64,000 nucleotides of DNA, taken from contig CALYLW010001207.1 in assembly GCA_944989445.1 (NCBI GenBank), positions 186,001 to 250,000 on the forward strand, written 5' to 3'. A program made the translations under genes and the position numbers. The notes under the pieces are model-generated. The model was not told the origin of the DNA and did not search any database. It was given only the letters and a program-made list of their open reading frames with translations. This DNA comes from Ampullaceana balthica (Eukaryota > Mollusca > Gastropoda > Lymnaeidae). This document shows positions 22,741 to 34,369 of this stretch, one piece after another. How positions within the stretch are numbered: the first letter of the stretch is position 1; every line of letters starts with the position of its first letter.

Positions 22741-23767
22741 TATATTGTCATTAATCTTATTACTAGATATACTGTCATTAATCTATAAATTATGAATAGA
22801 TATATTGTCAATAATCTTATGAATAGATATATTGTAACTAATCTTATGAATAGCTATATTGTCATTAATCTTATGAATAGATATACTGTCATTAATCTAT
22901 AAATTATGAATAGATATATTGTCATTAATCTTATGAATAGATATATTGTCATTAATTTTATGAATAGATATATTGTCATTAATCTTATGAATAGATATAT
23001 TGTCATTAATCTTATGAATAGATATATTGTCATTAATCTTATGAATAGATATATTGTCATTAATCTTATGAATAGATATATTGTCATTAAAATTATGAAT
23101 ATATATACTGTCATTAATCTATAAATTATGAATGGATATATTGTCATTAATCTTATGAATAGATATAGTGCCATTAATCTTATGAATACATATATTGTAA
23201 TTAATCTTATGAATAGATATATTGTCATTTATCTTATGAATATATATATTGTCATTAAACTTATGAAAAGATATATTGTCATTAATCTTATGAATAGATA
23301 TATTGTCATTAATCTTATGAATAGGTATATTGTCATTAATCTTATGAATAGATATATTTTCATTAATCTTATGAATAGATATATTGTCATTAATCTTATG
23401 AATAGATATATTGTCATTAATCTTATAAATAGATATATTGTCATTAATCTTATAAATAGATATATTGTCATTAATCTTATGAAAAGATATATCGTCATTA
23501 ATCTTATGAATATATATATTGTCATTCATCTTATGAATAGATATATTGTCATAAATCTTATGAATAGATATATTGTCATTAATCTTATGAATAGATTTAT
23601 TGTCATTAATCTTATAAACAGATATATTGTCATTAATCTTATGAATAGAGATATTGTCATTAATCTTGTGAATAGATATATTGTCATTAATCTTATGAAT
23701 AGATATATTCTCATTAATCTTATAAAAAGCTATATTGTCATTAATCTTATAAAAAGCTATATTGTCT
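22741..23767. repeat. 27-bp AT-rich minisatellite, about 38 copies
   Basis: The unit contains CTTATGAATAGATATATTGT and CATTAAT. Because 27 is a multiple of three, both strands stay open for long runs (for example MNRYIVINL repeated on +). These frames are side effects of the period. Variants with ATAAATTATGAAT recur at about 22,785, 22,895 and 23,120. Confidence 0.95.
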
Positions 23768-23786
23768 CGAGTAAAACTTTAAATTA

Positions 23787-24175
23787 GGGCTGGTACTGAT
23801 TAAAAAATTGCTGTTCCATTAATCGTGAAAAATTCAATCGATTTATCGATTAATGTGGATTAATTATATTTTTATAACACATATATAGATCCCTTTAAGT
23901 AACAATTCATTATTTCGCAAAATCGGTTAAGTCGCGGAAATTCCATGGCTCCCAAATTTTGTAACGTAAGACAGTAAATTCGTTCTGCTATGCAAGAAAT
24001 AAGGAATAAAAACGTTGTTGTTTACGTATGCACGTCTAAATAAATAATAAATACAAGACAAAAGTATGTAAGTAATAAAATATAAATTATTAATAAATTG
24101 CAAAAAATAAATTAGACATATTTTCTTTAATTTTATCGAATTTTAATCGATCAAATTAAATTTTAAGCCATTTAC
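23787..24175 (+). mobile_element. Dispersed ~390-bp element rich in ATTAATCGAT, copy 1
   Basis: Begins AGGGCTGGTACTGATTAAAA, has TTAATCG repeats near both ends, and contains CCATGGCTCCCAAATTTTGT, TGCAAGAAATAAGGAA and ACGTCTAAATAAATAA. All of these reappear in reverse complement at 60,562-60,958. It begins directly after the 27-bp array. It is probably a non-autonomous DNA transposon; ends resemble AGGGCTGG...ATTAATCG elements of the hAT type, which is not proven. Confidence 0.65.
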
Positions 24176-24533
24176 ATTTTTAATCTAGAATATTTCCGTT
24201 GAATGAAAAAAACGGAAATTCGTTGTTGGAAATTGCTTATAAATACTCATTCGAATTTTTTATTACTTGTTTTATCTGAACAGTGCAAAACAAATTGACA
24301 TTAATAGACAGTTATTTAAAATTAGATTCGAATACAAAAGAAATGATATATTTGATAGATTCAAACAAATGTTTTAAAAAAATGTTACCAGCAAAATTAA
24401 AAACCAATTATGATTTTAAAAAAAACTTTTTTTTGCCCATGTTTTTGTTGATAAATGTGTTTCAATATTATATGCATAAATACATATAAATGTAACTAAA
24501 AAGTATATTATTACAGAATTAATTAGTGTAAAC
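24176..24533. other. Unassigned AT-rich sequence
   Basis: A 68-codon frame at 24,283-24,489 is lysine/asparagine/phenylalanine-rich because of base composition; no gene is supported. Confidence 0.55.
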
Positions 24534-24824
24534 CTAATGAGAGCACAGTAAGACAAACATGAAACTGTCTAAAGACAAATTTAATGGTGCACCGGGGCTG
24601 TGTGGTGTAATAAGGAGACTTGTTGGAAGGATGAAGTTAGAGATGCACGAAATATATACTGGTGATTTGAAGGAAGTGCGCCGACGTCTAGCAAGAAGAA
24701 AGGTTTTCCCGACCCTTGTAGTCTTCACCGACTCACGGTTTTCGCTCGAGACGGTGGGTCGATCCTCTCTGGAGACGAAAACAGTCAGTGTCATTTTGGC
24801 AACAGTAGGTGAAATCCTAGCACG
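24534..24824 (+). other. GC-richer segment with an unrecognised open frame
   Basis: From ATG at 24,559 a frame runs about 90 codons before it enters the GT array. Its text includes KEVRRRLARRKVFPTLVVF and TDSRFSLETVG. The VVFTDSR patch is faintly like an RNase H core of a retrotransposon, but one motif is not enough. The composition differs clearly from the AT-rich surroundings. Function unknown. Confidence 0.3.
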
Positions 24825-27190
24825 AGGTGTGTTGTGTGGTGTGTTTTGTGTGTGTTGTGTTGTATGGTGTGCTGTGTGGTGTGTTTATGGTGTGTTGTGT
24901 GGTTTGGTGTGTGTGTTGTGTGGTGTGTGTGTTGTGTGGTGTGTGTGTTGTGTGGTGTGTGTGTTGTGTGGTCTTTGTGTTGCGTGGTGTGTGTTGTGTG
25001 GTTTGTGTGGTGTGTGTGTTGAGTGGTGTGTGTGTTGTGTTTTTTGTGTGTGTTGTTTTTTTGTGTTTTGTGTTTTTTTGTGTGTTGTGTTTTTTTTTGG
25101 GTGTTGAGTTTTTTGGGGTGTTTTTGGGTTGTGTGGTGTGTGTGAATTGTGGTGTGTGTGTGTGGTGTGTGTGTGTGGTGTGGTTTGTCTTGTGTGGTGT
25201 TTGTATGTTGTGTTGTGTTTGTGTTGTGTGGTGTGTTGTGTTTGTGTTGTGTGGTGTGTTGTGTTTTGTGTGGTGTTTTGTGTGTGTTGTGTTGTGTGTT
25301 ATGTTGTGGTGTGGTGTGTGCGTTATAATTTGTGTGTGTTGTGTTTTGTGAGTGTGGTGTTGTGTTGTGTGGTGTGTGTGTTGTGTTTTGTGTGTGTTGT
25401 TTTTGTGTGTGTTGTGTTTTGTGTATGTTGTTTTTGTATGGTGTGTTTTGTGTGTGTTGTGTTTTGTGTGTGGTGTGTTTTGTGTGTAGTGTGTGTTGTG
25501 TGTAGTGTGTGTTGTGTGATGTGTGTGGTGTGTGTTGTGTGTGGTGTGTGTGGTGTGTTTTGTGAGTGTTGTGTTTTGTGTGTGTTGTGTTTTGTGTTGT
25601 GTTTTGTGTGTGTGGTGTGTGTGGTGTGTTTTGTGTGTGGTGTTTTTGGTGTGTTGTGTTTTGTGTATGTTGTTTTTGTATGGTGTGTTTTGTGTGTGTT
25701 GTGTTGTGTTGTGTGGTGTGTTTTGTGTGTGGTGTATTTTGTGTGTGGTGTGTTTTGTGTGTGTTTTGTGTGAAGTGTGTGTTATGTGGTGTGTGTGGTG
25801 TGTGGTGTGTGTGTTGTGTGGTGTGTTTTGTGTGCGTTCTGTTTTGTGTGTGTTGTGTTTTGTGTGTGTTGTGTTGTATGTGTTGTGTTTTGTGTGTGTT
25901 TTGTTTTGTGTGATGTGTTGTGGTCTGTGTGTGTTTTGTGTGATGCGTGTGTTATGTGGTGTGTGTGTTGTGTGGTGTGTTTTTTGTGCGTTGTGTTTTG
26001 TGGTGTGTGGTGTGTGTTTTGTGTGGTGTGTGTTGTGTGTGGTGTGTGTTGTGTGTGTGTGGTGTGATGTGTGTGTGTGTTGTGTGTGTGTGTGTTGTGG
26101 TGTGTGTGTTATGTGGTGTGTGTGGTGTGTTGTGTGGTGTGCTTTGTGTGTGTTGTGTTGTATGGTGTGTTGTGTGGTGTGTTGTGTGGTTTGGTGTGTT
26201 TGTTGTGTGGTGTGTGTGTTTGTTGTGTGGTGTGTGATTTGTGTGGTGTGTGTGTGTTGTGTGGTGTGTGTGTTGTGTTGTCTTTGTGTTGTTTGGTGTG
26301 TGCGTTGTGTGTTGTGTGGTGTGTGTGTTGTGTGGTGTGTGTGTTGTGTGGTGTGTGTGTTGAGTGGTGTGTGTGTTGTGTTTTCTTGTGTGTTGTGTTT
26401 TTTTGTGTTTTGTGTTTTTTGTGTGTTGTGTTTTTTTTGGGTGTTGAGTTTTTTGGGGTGTTTTTTGAGTTGTGTGGTATGTGTGAATTGTGGTGTGTGT
26501 GTGGTGTGTGTGTGGTGTGGTTTGTCTTGTGTGGTGTGTGTATGTTGTGTTGTGTTGTGTTGTGTGGTGTGTTGTGTTTGTGTTGTGTGGTGTGTTGTGT
26601 TTTGTGTGGTGTTTTGTGTGTGTTGTGTTGCGTGTTGTGTGTTATGTTGTGGTGTGGTGTGTGCGTTGTAATTTGTGTGTGTTGTGTTTTGTGAGTGTTG
26701 TGTGTGTGTTGTGTGGTGTGTGTGTTGTGTTTTGTGTGTGTTGTTTTTTTGTGTGTTGTGTTTTGTGTGTGTTGTGTTTTGTGTGTGTTGTGTTTTGTGT
26801 GTGGTGTGTTTTGTGTGTGGTGTGTGTGTTTTGTGTGATGTGTGTGTTGTGTGGTGTGTGTGTTGTGTTTTGTGAGTGTTGTGTTTCGTGTGTGTTGTGT
26901 TTTGTGAGTGTTGATTTTTGTGTGTGTTGTGTTTTGTATGTGTTGTTTTTTTGTGTGTTGTGTTTTGTGTGTGGTGTGTTTTGTGTGTGGTGTGTTTTGT
27001 GTGTGTGTTTTGCTTTGTGTGTTGTGTTTTGTGTGTGTGGTGTGTGTGTGGTGTGTGTGTGGTGTGGTTTGTCTTGTGTGGTGTGTGTATGTTGTGTTGT
27101 GTTTTGTGTGTGTTGTGTTTTGTGTGTGTTTTTTTGTGTTGTGTTTTTTTGTGTTGTGTTTGTGTGTGTGTGTGTGTGTGGGTGGGCGCA
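24825..27190. repeat. 2.4-kb GT-only simple array (GTGTT/GTGTGG type)
   Basis: The + strand is almost only G and T: mixtures of GTGTTGTGTG, GTGTTTTGTG and GTGGTGTGTG with occasional T runs. Landmarks repeat about 1.34 kb apart: GTGTTGAGTTTTTTGGGGTG at 25,101 and 26,441, and the TAATTTGTGTG patch near 25,325 and 26,669. Long frames on both strands (Cys/Val on +, His/Thr on -, up to 813 codons) result from the lack of stop codons in G/T-only sequence. Confidence 0.97.
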
Positions 27191-27364
27191 TGTGGTGTGT
27201 GTGGTCTATGCGTTAAGACGGTCCTGCAACAAGCGTCTGATTGCCTTCCGACCGGCACATTGAGAGCACTGATTTAAATAATAAATAAATAAATATTATT
27301 TTTTTTAAAAAGTCATTAAATAAATTGTAAGCAAAGAAATATTTCAGTAGAGCTTTTATTTAAA

Positions 27365-27487
27365 GTTACTCTTTTGAATTGACGTCACATGTCTTCATCC
27401 CCCCTCCCTTCCCCTCGTCACGCATTGTCAAAAAAGTGTGAACCTCACCTCTCCCTAGGTGCGTGACGTCATTTATGCAAGGCCCCC
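27365..27487 (-). mobile_element. MITE fragment (GGCCGTCCATAAA family, right end)
   Basis: Contains TTGACGTCACATG, a C-rich patch, ACGCATTGTC, and ends with GTGCGTGACGTCATTTATGC then AAGGCCCCC. In reverse complement this is the terminal repeat of the family. Only one end is recognisable. Confidence 0.6.
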
Positions 27488-28090
27488 AGCCTAACTTTAT
27501 CTAAATGTCATAGTATATGTATTCACATAAAATCAAAACTAAGCAAATAGTAATATGAGTTTAAGTGACAAAACATTTTTCTATATTTAAAATAATTCTT
27601 ACTGAAACAAATAACATGTACATCGTATCGTACATTTTCCGTAAACTTTAATTATTCTCTAGTAACTTCATTTTTTGTATTGTTTGTTTAAACATGTGTT
27701 CTAATGTTATGTTAAGGTAATTGTGATTGAAGAACAAAGTCTATGATGCCATATGTGTTTTTTTTATCGTGAAAGTATCTTTCAGCTTATTGTTTGTAGT
27801 TTTTTGTTAATAGTGTCTGGTATTATGTTTGTTATTGATTTGTCTATATCTAAAATGTGTATTATGCCTGCTTGTGTGAATTTTTTTAGTGTGGATTTAA
27901 TTTGTAAAATTGTATTGCATGTGAGATATAAATGTTGTTCAGTCTCATCAGCCCATGATCTTTCAGAGTGTATAGTATATTATTGCCCAAATGTCCTTAT
28001 AGTGTCTTGATGAGATTGGTGTTGTATTGTAAATTAGTCTGTATGTTATTTTTTTTATTTGTTTGGTATTTCTCAAATATTTGTATTTTT
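27488..28090. other. Unassigned sequence
   Basis: T-rich with an 85-codon frame at 27,753-28,010 that shows no recognisable domain. Confidence 0.5.
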
Positions 28091-28094
28091 AAAT

Positions 28095-28175
28095 AATAAT
28101 AATAATTGATAATTTATATAGCGCTTTATCCCAGCAAGGAACCGGGCTCACAGCGCTTTACATGGAGATAATAAC
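28095..28175. mobile_element. Short element with inverted AGCGCT motifs
   Basis: ATAATTTATATAGCGCTTTA is followed about 30 bases later by CACAGCGCTTTACATGG, after an (AAT)n run. This arrangement is common in short dispersed animal repeats; class not assigned. Confidence 0.4.
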
Positions 28176-28505
28176 ATACATATAATCAATAAATAACCAT
28201 CATATCATAATAACAACATACAGGACAGTACATAACACATAATGTGAATATGTTTGTGAATCTTTAAACTTTTGTCCATTTATTTCTAATCTTCAGTAGT
28301 GTTCATTCCTTTTTATTAAATATGTATAGATTTCTTTGGTTATTTTAGGTCATATTTCTTCATTGTCTTTTATTGCTTTTGATGCATGTGTATGAAATTG
28401 TGATTTATTTATTTCCTATGTAATGTGCAGTGCTATCATCTATTGCTATCAAATATCATAATCTGTCTACTAAGTTATAATGTCTGAAAGTTTTTGACTA
28501 TTTTT

Positions 28506-28970
28506 AAATCCTTTATATTAACTCGTGGTGTCTGCGGCGGACCTTGCTTGCTTGCTTGCTTGCTTGTCGCCAAAACTTTTGATCGATTTTTAACCCACTT
28601 GCGCGCAAGATAGCGAGCTGAAATTTTGCAGGCAGTTTCGTACCGATGATAAAAACAATGTATCAAAATTTCAGATCGATCGCATGTACCGTAATTAAAT
28701 TATTGATTTTTTAGATTATTTTATTTATTCCTATGTATCATGCTATTTTTTGAGATAGAGCGTCGCGGTGCGTATTATATTGAACAACCTTTCTGTCGCG
28801 CAATAAGGTGCGTATTTTATTGACAGCTCTTTTTATAAACATATTCCTGATCGGTGCGTATTATATTAAACATGTTTTACGACACAACTTCAATTTTGTA
28901 TTTCTGGATGGTCTGGCGCTGCGTATTATAATGAACATTCTTTTAGTTACTTCTCGTACATAAAGGATTT
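28506..28970 (+). mobile_element. Short TIR element, tandem copy 1
   Basis: Starts with AAATCCTTTAT and ends with its exact complement ATAAAGGATTT (28,960-28,970). Inside: CGTGGTGTCTGCGGCGGACC, a GCTT run of five, and GTGCGTATTATATT motifs. The outer sequence GTTTTTGACTAT on the left matches ATAGTCAAAAAC on the right, extending the inverted repeat. No ORF. A second copy follows about 500 bp on. Confidence 0.8.
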
Positions 28971-29007
28971 ATAGTCAAAAACTTGGTTTTTTACGGGTTG
29001 TTTTTTT

Positions 29008-29468
29008 AAATCCTTTATATTAACTCGTGGTGTCTGCGGCGGACCTTGCTTGCTTGCTTGCTTGTCGCCAAAACTTTTGATCGATTTTTAACCCACTTGC
29101 TCGCAAGATAGCGAGCTGAAATTTTGCAGGCAGTTTTGTACCGATGATAAAAACAATGTATCAAAATTTCAGATCGATCGCATGTACCGTAATTAAATTA
29201 TTGATTTTTTAGATTATTTTATTTATTCCTATGTATCATGCTATTTTTTGAGATAGAGCGTCGCGGTGCGTATTATATTGAACAACCTTTCTGTCGCGCA
29301 ATAAGGTGCGTATTTTATTGACAGCTCTTTTTATAAACATATTCCTGATCGGTGCGCATTATATTAAACATGTTTTACGACACAACTGCAATTTTGTATT
29401 TCTGGATGGTCTGGCGCTGCGTATTATAATTAACATTCTTTTAATTACTTCTCGTACATAAAGGATTT
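29008..29468 (+). mobile_element. Short TIR element, tandem copy 2
   Basis: Nearly identical to 28,506-28,970, with one GCTT unit fewer and a few substitutions (for example CTCGCAAGA for GCGCAAGA). Same 11-bp TIRs, the second at 29,458-29,468. The intervening ACTTGGTTTTTTACGGGTTG is present after each copy, so the duplicated unit includes about 35 bp beyond the TIR. Confidence 0.8.
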
Positions 29469-29796
29469 ATAGTCAAAAACTTGGTTTTTTACGGGTTGTT
29501 TTTATTTGAATTGAGTGTCCGATCAATTTTGTTTCGAGCGTTTTAAATATTTGTGTATATATCTTGCAAGTTTATTCCTCCATATAGATTGTGTATAAGT
29601 GCCGTATGTTTAGTATTTTACATTGTTACTTGGAATATGTATTTTGAAATGTTGAGTTAATTACTTTTTACATTTTTGGTAAATGTTCCCATATTGCTCC
29701 AGTATATAGTATTTTGGGGATGAGATATGTGTTTATTATTCTTCTTATTCCAAAAATTGTTTGTGATGTGTATTTGTTTCTGTCAATAATTTGGGA

Positions 29797-30160
29797 CCGT
29801 ACATAAATGACGCCACGCACCTACGTCGAAAATGGGGGTCCCAAAATTTGTGTGACAAAGGGGGTGGGGGAATTTAAGAATTAAGACATCACGTCAAAAC
29901 ACGCTACTTTAAATCAAAGTTCCACTTAAATATTCGATTCCTTACTCTTTATTTTATGACGTTTTACATGGATGCAAGCATGTTGTGATATTAGAGTGCA
30001 TTAAATGCATACTAACATGACAATAAAGTGATTTGAAACGTATCATTTTCAAATAGAAAATACCGCTTTAAGGTGGGGGGGTAACAACAGCTTTGTTACG
30101 TCATATTTGAGGGAATCTAAGTTTTTAAGACAAAGTGTGACGAAGGGGGGAAAAGCTCTG
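29797..30160 (+). mobile_element. MITE of the GGCCGTCCATAAA family
   Basis: The left end GGGACCGTACATAAATGACG is a diverged terminal repeat, followed by GTGACAAAGGGGGTGGGGG. The right part has a G run, TTACGTCATATTTGAGGG and AAAGTGTGACGAAGGGGGG. The interior in reverse complement (GGTATTTTCTATTTGAAAAT, GCACTCTAATATCACAACAT) aligns with 61,868-61,975 and 19,670-19,715. Confidence 0.65.
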
Positions 30161-30194
30161 AAATTATTTTTATCATACATCATCATCTGTCTTG

Positions 30195-30812
30195 AACTTG
30201 AACTTGACCTTAACCCGTCATTGGGTCATTCATTGGGGCACCATCGTTAACTGCACACTATCTCACGCCATTTGCCCCTGTCCTATGCTGCCTTTTGAGA
30301 GTCGCTAAATGGCAGGCTGGTCAACTCTTTGATATCGTCTTCCCATCTCTTCCTTTGTCTGAATCTTTTCCTTCCTCCCTGGACTGTGCCTTGAATTATA
30401 AAGTCTTTGTGAGACCCCTCTCGCCACGTCTAGCCACGTGTCCGTACCATTGTAGTTTCCTCTTCTTAATTGAGCTGAGAAGGTCCTCCCTCGTAATGGC
30501 CAATGCACATTTATTTTGTTGCGGACAGCTTCGTTTGTGATGTGCGCTGTGTAGGAGATGTTCAATATCTTTCTGAAACATCTCATCTCCAGCGCACTGA
30601 TTCTTTTTTGGAGGTCTGCAGTGAGCGTCCAAGCCTCACAACCATACATGAAGACCGACATCGCCAGAGAGCGCATTAGTCGGATCTTTGATCTCAGAGA
30701 AAGTTTCTTGCTTTGCCAGATGTGTTTTAGTTTGCTCAGTGGTGCAATTTGCCATGACCTTGGTCTTTTCTGCATTGATTTCATTGACATACGCCTTTGC
30801 AGTTTTCTCTAG
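30195..30812 (-). pseudogene. C-terminal fragment of a non-LTR reverse transcriptase
   Basis: On the - strand from about 30,790, the frame gives LKHIWQSKKLSLRSKIRLMR, SVFMYGCEAWTLTADLQKRI and LEMRCFRKILNI, typical of the segment after the reverse transcriptase core in RTE/CR1-like elements. A frame shift near 30,500 moves it to another frame with KRKLQWYGHVARRGERGL, the usual next motif. A third segment, with frame lesions, runs to about 30,300. The upstream endonuclease and catalytic core are missing, as expected of a 5'-truncated insertion. Confidence 0.8.
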
Positions 30813-31640
30813 TTATTTAAATTTAAAAAACGTCGAAATTTTTACAAAATGCATCAAATATGATTAACATTTGTATGAAATACCGAAGGAAAAATGTAAT
30901 TTATAAACAATTTGGTTATTTAGTTACATATAATTACACTTTTATGTAAACAATAAGAAAACTGTGCTTTTTAAACTATCATAGTTTTTTTGGTTTCTTG
31001 TTGTTGCGATATTTCTGCTGTTGTATATAATTTCATAATAGAATGGCATACCATTTTAATCGTTTCTTACGTTAAAATAAAGTAAGTGAGTATTATGGAG
31101 GCCATATTCTCCAACACTTATTCTTTGCAATTTAAGACAGGTTTGTCCTTGAAAGTGCGATTTACATTGTCAAATTTCAAATGAGACTTCTATAATAATG
31201 TGTTACTGTTTAATTATGCTACTGAAATTTTTTTCTAATAATTATATTTTGATGGCATGGAGAATAAATAAGTAAATTATGAGTTTGAAACAATGATAAG
31301 GAATATACTATACGTAGTATCCAAGAAAGAAAAAAAAGCATTAAAAAAATTCAATTACGAAAAGCACCTAATCCCTACTAAAGACGCAAAATAGTTTGGA
31401 GTATTAATAAAAGAGAAAATCAAACAACAGAAAAACCTTTACAGATGTAAAGTATACTAAAACAAAAAAGGCAACGCCCTCACTAACTCACTCGTCACTA
31501 GTTCTGCAACTTCCCGTTTATGTAGAAACATGTAACTTTGGGGCAATGTCAAGTGTACACTATCTATGATAGTTGACAAAAACAAGTTTTAGTTGTTTAC
31601 TAATAAAATCTCTATAAAAATTAGTTTTAATCTTTCGTTC
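30813..31640. other. Unassigned AT-rich sequence
   Basis: No ORF, array or known element seen. Confidence 0.55.
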
Positions 31641-31644
31641 CTGT

Positions 31645-32165
31645 TTAGATGGATGGACCTTGACCAAACGGGGTAAAAAATGTACGGGATTACCAATATT
31701 AAAACAATATAAGGCAATAAACTCCTAATGTCAATTCATTTCGGACCGGGGTCCAAAGTCTTTTTTTATTATTATTTTTATTAAAAAAATAGATTTTTAT
31801 AAATTTGACAAATTTTCACAAATATATCCATCATGATCACGATTGAAATCAATATTTGTTTTACACTTTACATTTTACACCAATTGGGCCTGTCATTTGT
31901 TTCTTATGAAAGCAGTATAAATATTAGTATTCACCCTAATGCCATGAAATTTTGGAAATTTGTTCAACAAAAGTTTCTAGCATAAAAGTTTTTAAAATAC
32001 TACCTATTAGGTGCCGGGGACCAAAATGATATTTTAAACAGAGGGTACTGGGTAAATTGATGAATCTTGACCAAACTTTGTATATAAATATTTGATGCCC
32101 CGTATTAAAATTATATAGCGTATTAAACTCCCAATGTCTACAACATTTGGGGAGGTGCTAAACTT
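31645..32165. repeat. Two diverged copies of a ~390-bp unit
   Basis: GGACCTTGACCAAACGGGG, AATATTAAAACAATATA and AAACTCCTAATGTC near 31,655-31,735 match AATCTTGACCAAACTTTG, TATTAAAATTATAT and AAACTCCCAATGTC near 32,060-32,140. Linked GGACCGGGGTCC and GGTGCCGGGGACC motifs lie between. It resembles in style, but is not the same as, the tandem repeat at 47.2 kb. Confidence 0.5.
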
Positions 32166-32319
32166 TTTTCCATTAACTTTTCAAGCTTTATTTCTCATTA
32201 AATTTTAAACAAACTTGACAAAAACTAAAAACAATCAAACAATATCAAAGTATTATACATCATTAACAATCGGACAACTCAAACTCCGTGAGTCTATACC
32301 CACAACTAAAATCTCTCAT

Positions 32320-32520
32320 AGTAACTCTAGGCAGACGGATAACAACAAAAAATAGACAAATGTTACATTCAGACAATACTGACACTCAGACATGGCCAGT
32401 CCAGAAACCCTTTCTAAAATTTACAACCTCAGACAGGAGAATTTCTTCTACAGTTTGGAATATCTTGCCTGACGATGTATCATCTGGTTCTTCTTACGGT
32501 CGGGTCGTATAAATAAATAA
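32320..32520 (+). pseudogene. 3' terminal fragment of a jockey/CR1-like retrotransposon
   Basis: The + frame gives NRQMLHSDNTDTQTWPVQKP and then TVWNILPDDVSS; the neighbouring frame supplies ENFFYS just before it. Together this recalls the FF..R....WN.LP..V end of jockey/CR1 proteins with one frame shift. An (AAAT)n-like tail follows at 32,508-32,522. The NRQ...SDNTDTQT part recurs in reverse at 41,697-41,765. Confidence 0.4.
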
Positions 32521-32564
32521 ATAGCACACAACAAATACTTTTAAATTACGAATTCTAGAGCAGG

Positions 32565-33420
32565 TTACAACCACGTGACACCATGTTTTAGCAAGAGTCA
32601 TGGGAAATGAAAGTAAAAGTAACTTTGGTGCAGAGAGTATGTAGTAAAGTTTATAAAAATACTTTCAAATCCCGTGGCCATTGTTTTGTTCGAATACATC
32701 GCATCTTTGGGTGTTTGGGGTTCGATGTGCTTGGAAGAACTTTATAAAGACATCTTAAGTGAACCTATAAAATGAGGAGCATTAGTTGCTAACAATATTT
32801 GCTCTAAAATTTCGAATTTAAGAACATACAAACAAAATATATCATGGAATATTTTGAGTGACGAGACGAGGAAATGAAACCTTTATTCTTGCCAATGATG
32901 AATACTGGATTTACAAGAAGAACCCCAAAAAAATGAAATACTATGGAAGTTTAGCAAGTTTGCTATTTCAGGAATTTAACCCCAAAAAATGATAGATACA
33001 AATATTGGACCCAATTTATTACATACCAAACATAAATTTAAAAATAATAACCAAATTTAAAAAAAATGTAAATTTGTTTGTGGTTGTTGTTCTTCCGTCG
33101 TAGTAAATTAATGCTATGATGTCAGAACAACCGGGTCAAACAGTCCGGGGTCGTAACGTCGTGAGGTCGAAACGTTATGCAAAGAAATATTGTTGTCACC
33201 ATGAGAGAGTCCTACAATTAGCAGAAATTACTCGGCTATGTGAACAAGAAATACATGGTTAATATGCAACTTTGTTTTTCTCATGAATGCACTAATTGTA
33301 GAAACAGTCTAATACGTATAAATGGTTCCAATTAAGAAAACTAACTTTTGATTAATAAAAAATGGGCATAGGGGAATGCTAGCAAGTTATTTTGACATTA
33401 TGCGCTATCTTAAATTATAG
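32565..33420 (+). repeat. Dispersed ~860-bp repeat, copy 2
   Basis: Same order of landmarks as 8,400-9,262: GACACCATGTTTTAGC, GTCATGGGAAA, GTTGTCACCATGAGAG, CTACAATTAGCAGAAATTAC, GGTTAATATGCAAC and CTAATTGTAG. The last ~50 bp match 20,640-20,670 (GGGCATAGGGGAATGCTAGC). Confidence 0.65.
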
Positions 33421-34365
33421 ACAGAAGCGTAACTAGGTTATCCGCGCCGATGGCTAATTCATTTTTGCGCCCTTGAGATTGTACACAATAAATTGATTAT
33501 TGAATGATTAGCCCTTGGCAACTGCCCCGATGCCAAGCCCTCGATACTTCTCTGTTCGATATTATTAGAGCGTGTTTCTCGACATTAACAACTGTAATTA
33601 TATTTTTGCATAAATCCAAGCTAAACCAGCAGGGTATATTTTATGTCCAAACTTTGTGTTTTAACGTGTGTCTTCTAAACAAATAAACCCTACTAGACAC
33701 CCCGTGGTGTCGCATACGCCGCAGACTTGCTTATAGAGTGTGCAAAGAAAGTGGAAAAAGAACGGACACAAACTACGTCACGAAGAAATCAAAACAACGC
33801 TAGTGAACATCGGTTAGGGGGGGGGGACTGCCAACTCACTGTTGGTTTCGAGACATTTGCAGGCAAAATTCGGTACACCCCTAACTTCTATGAAGTCAGC
33901 TATAAAACGATAATCGGTTTAAAATCAGAGTTACATAATCGATATTCGGTTTTCAAAAAGAAAAAAATACAACACTCAATTTTACAACCCTAAATATGAC
34001 TAACCATCACTAGGGTCGGCCAATCAAAGTTTATATTGAAGGGATGGTAGTAATATTTATGGGAGGCGGGTAACAACAACCTCAGTGTGCATGTCTTCAC
34101 ATTTACTCGCTATTTTTATTTACTTAATGCTGCTTTTGTGTCTGTACTCTCTCATAGCCAGCCCCCAACCGTCTATGATGAGCAAGTCTGCGGCGCATGC
34201 TACGCCGCGGATCTCTCCAAAATTTCTTCTTTTCATTCACTCACAGTCGTTTGCCCAAACCCACCCCATGTTAACAACTGTGTCTTTCAGGAAGTCTTCA
34301 CCCGTCACTAAATCATTTGCGGCGTCATTTGCTCATTCACCTAGGACCCCTGGCTAAGAAAAAAT
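33421..34365. other. Unassigned sequence with a fragment of another repeat
   Basis: AGAAGCGTAACTAGGTTAT and TTGCGCCCTTGAG near 33,423-33,478 match AGAGGCGTAACAAGG and TTGCGCCCTTGG near 63,441-63,471. CACCCCGTGGTGTCGCATAC near 33,698 resembles the start of the TIR elements at 28.5 kb. The remaining open frames (88-90 codons) were not recognised. Confidence 0.45.
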
Positions 34366-34369
34366 TACT

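Noticed and set aside
22854..23787. Isoleucine/tyrosine-rich repeat proteins on both strands
   Set aside because: A 27-bp AT-rich minisatellite keeps frames open by arithmetic.
24817..27258. 813-codon frame (His/Thr-rich) on - and Cys/Val-rich frames on +
   Set aside because: A G/T-only strand cannot easily form stop codons, so the openness is compositional. No domain or start context is present.
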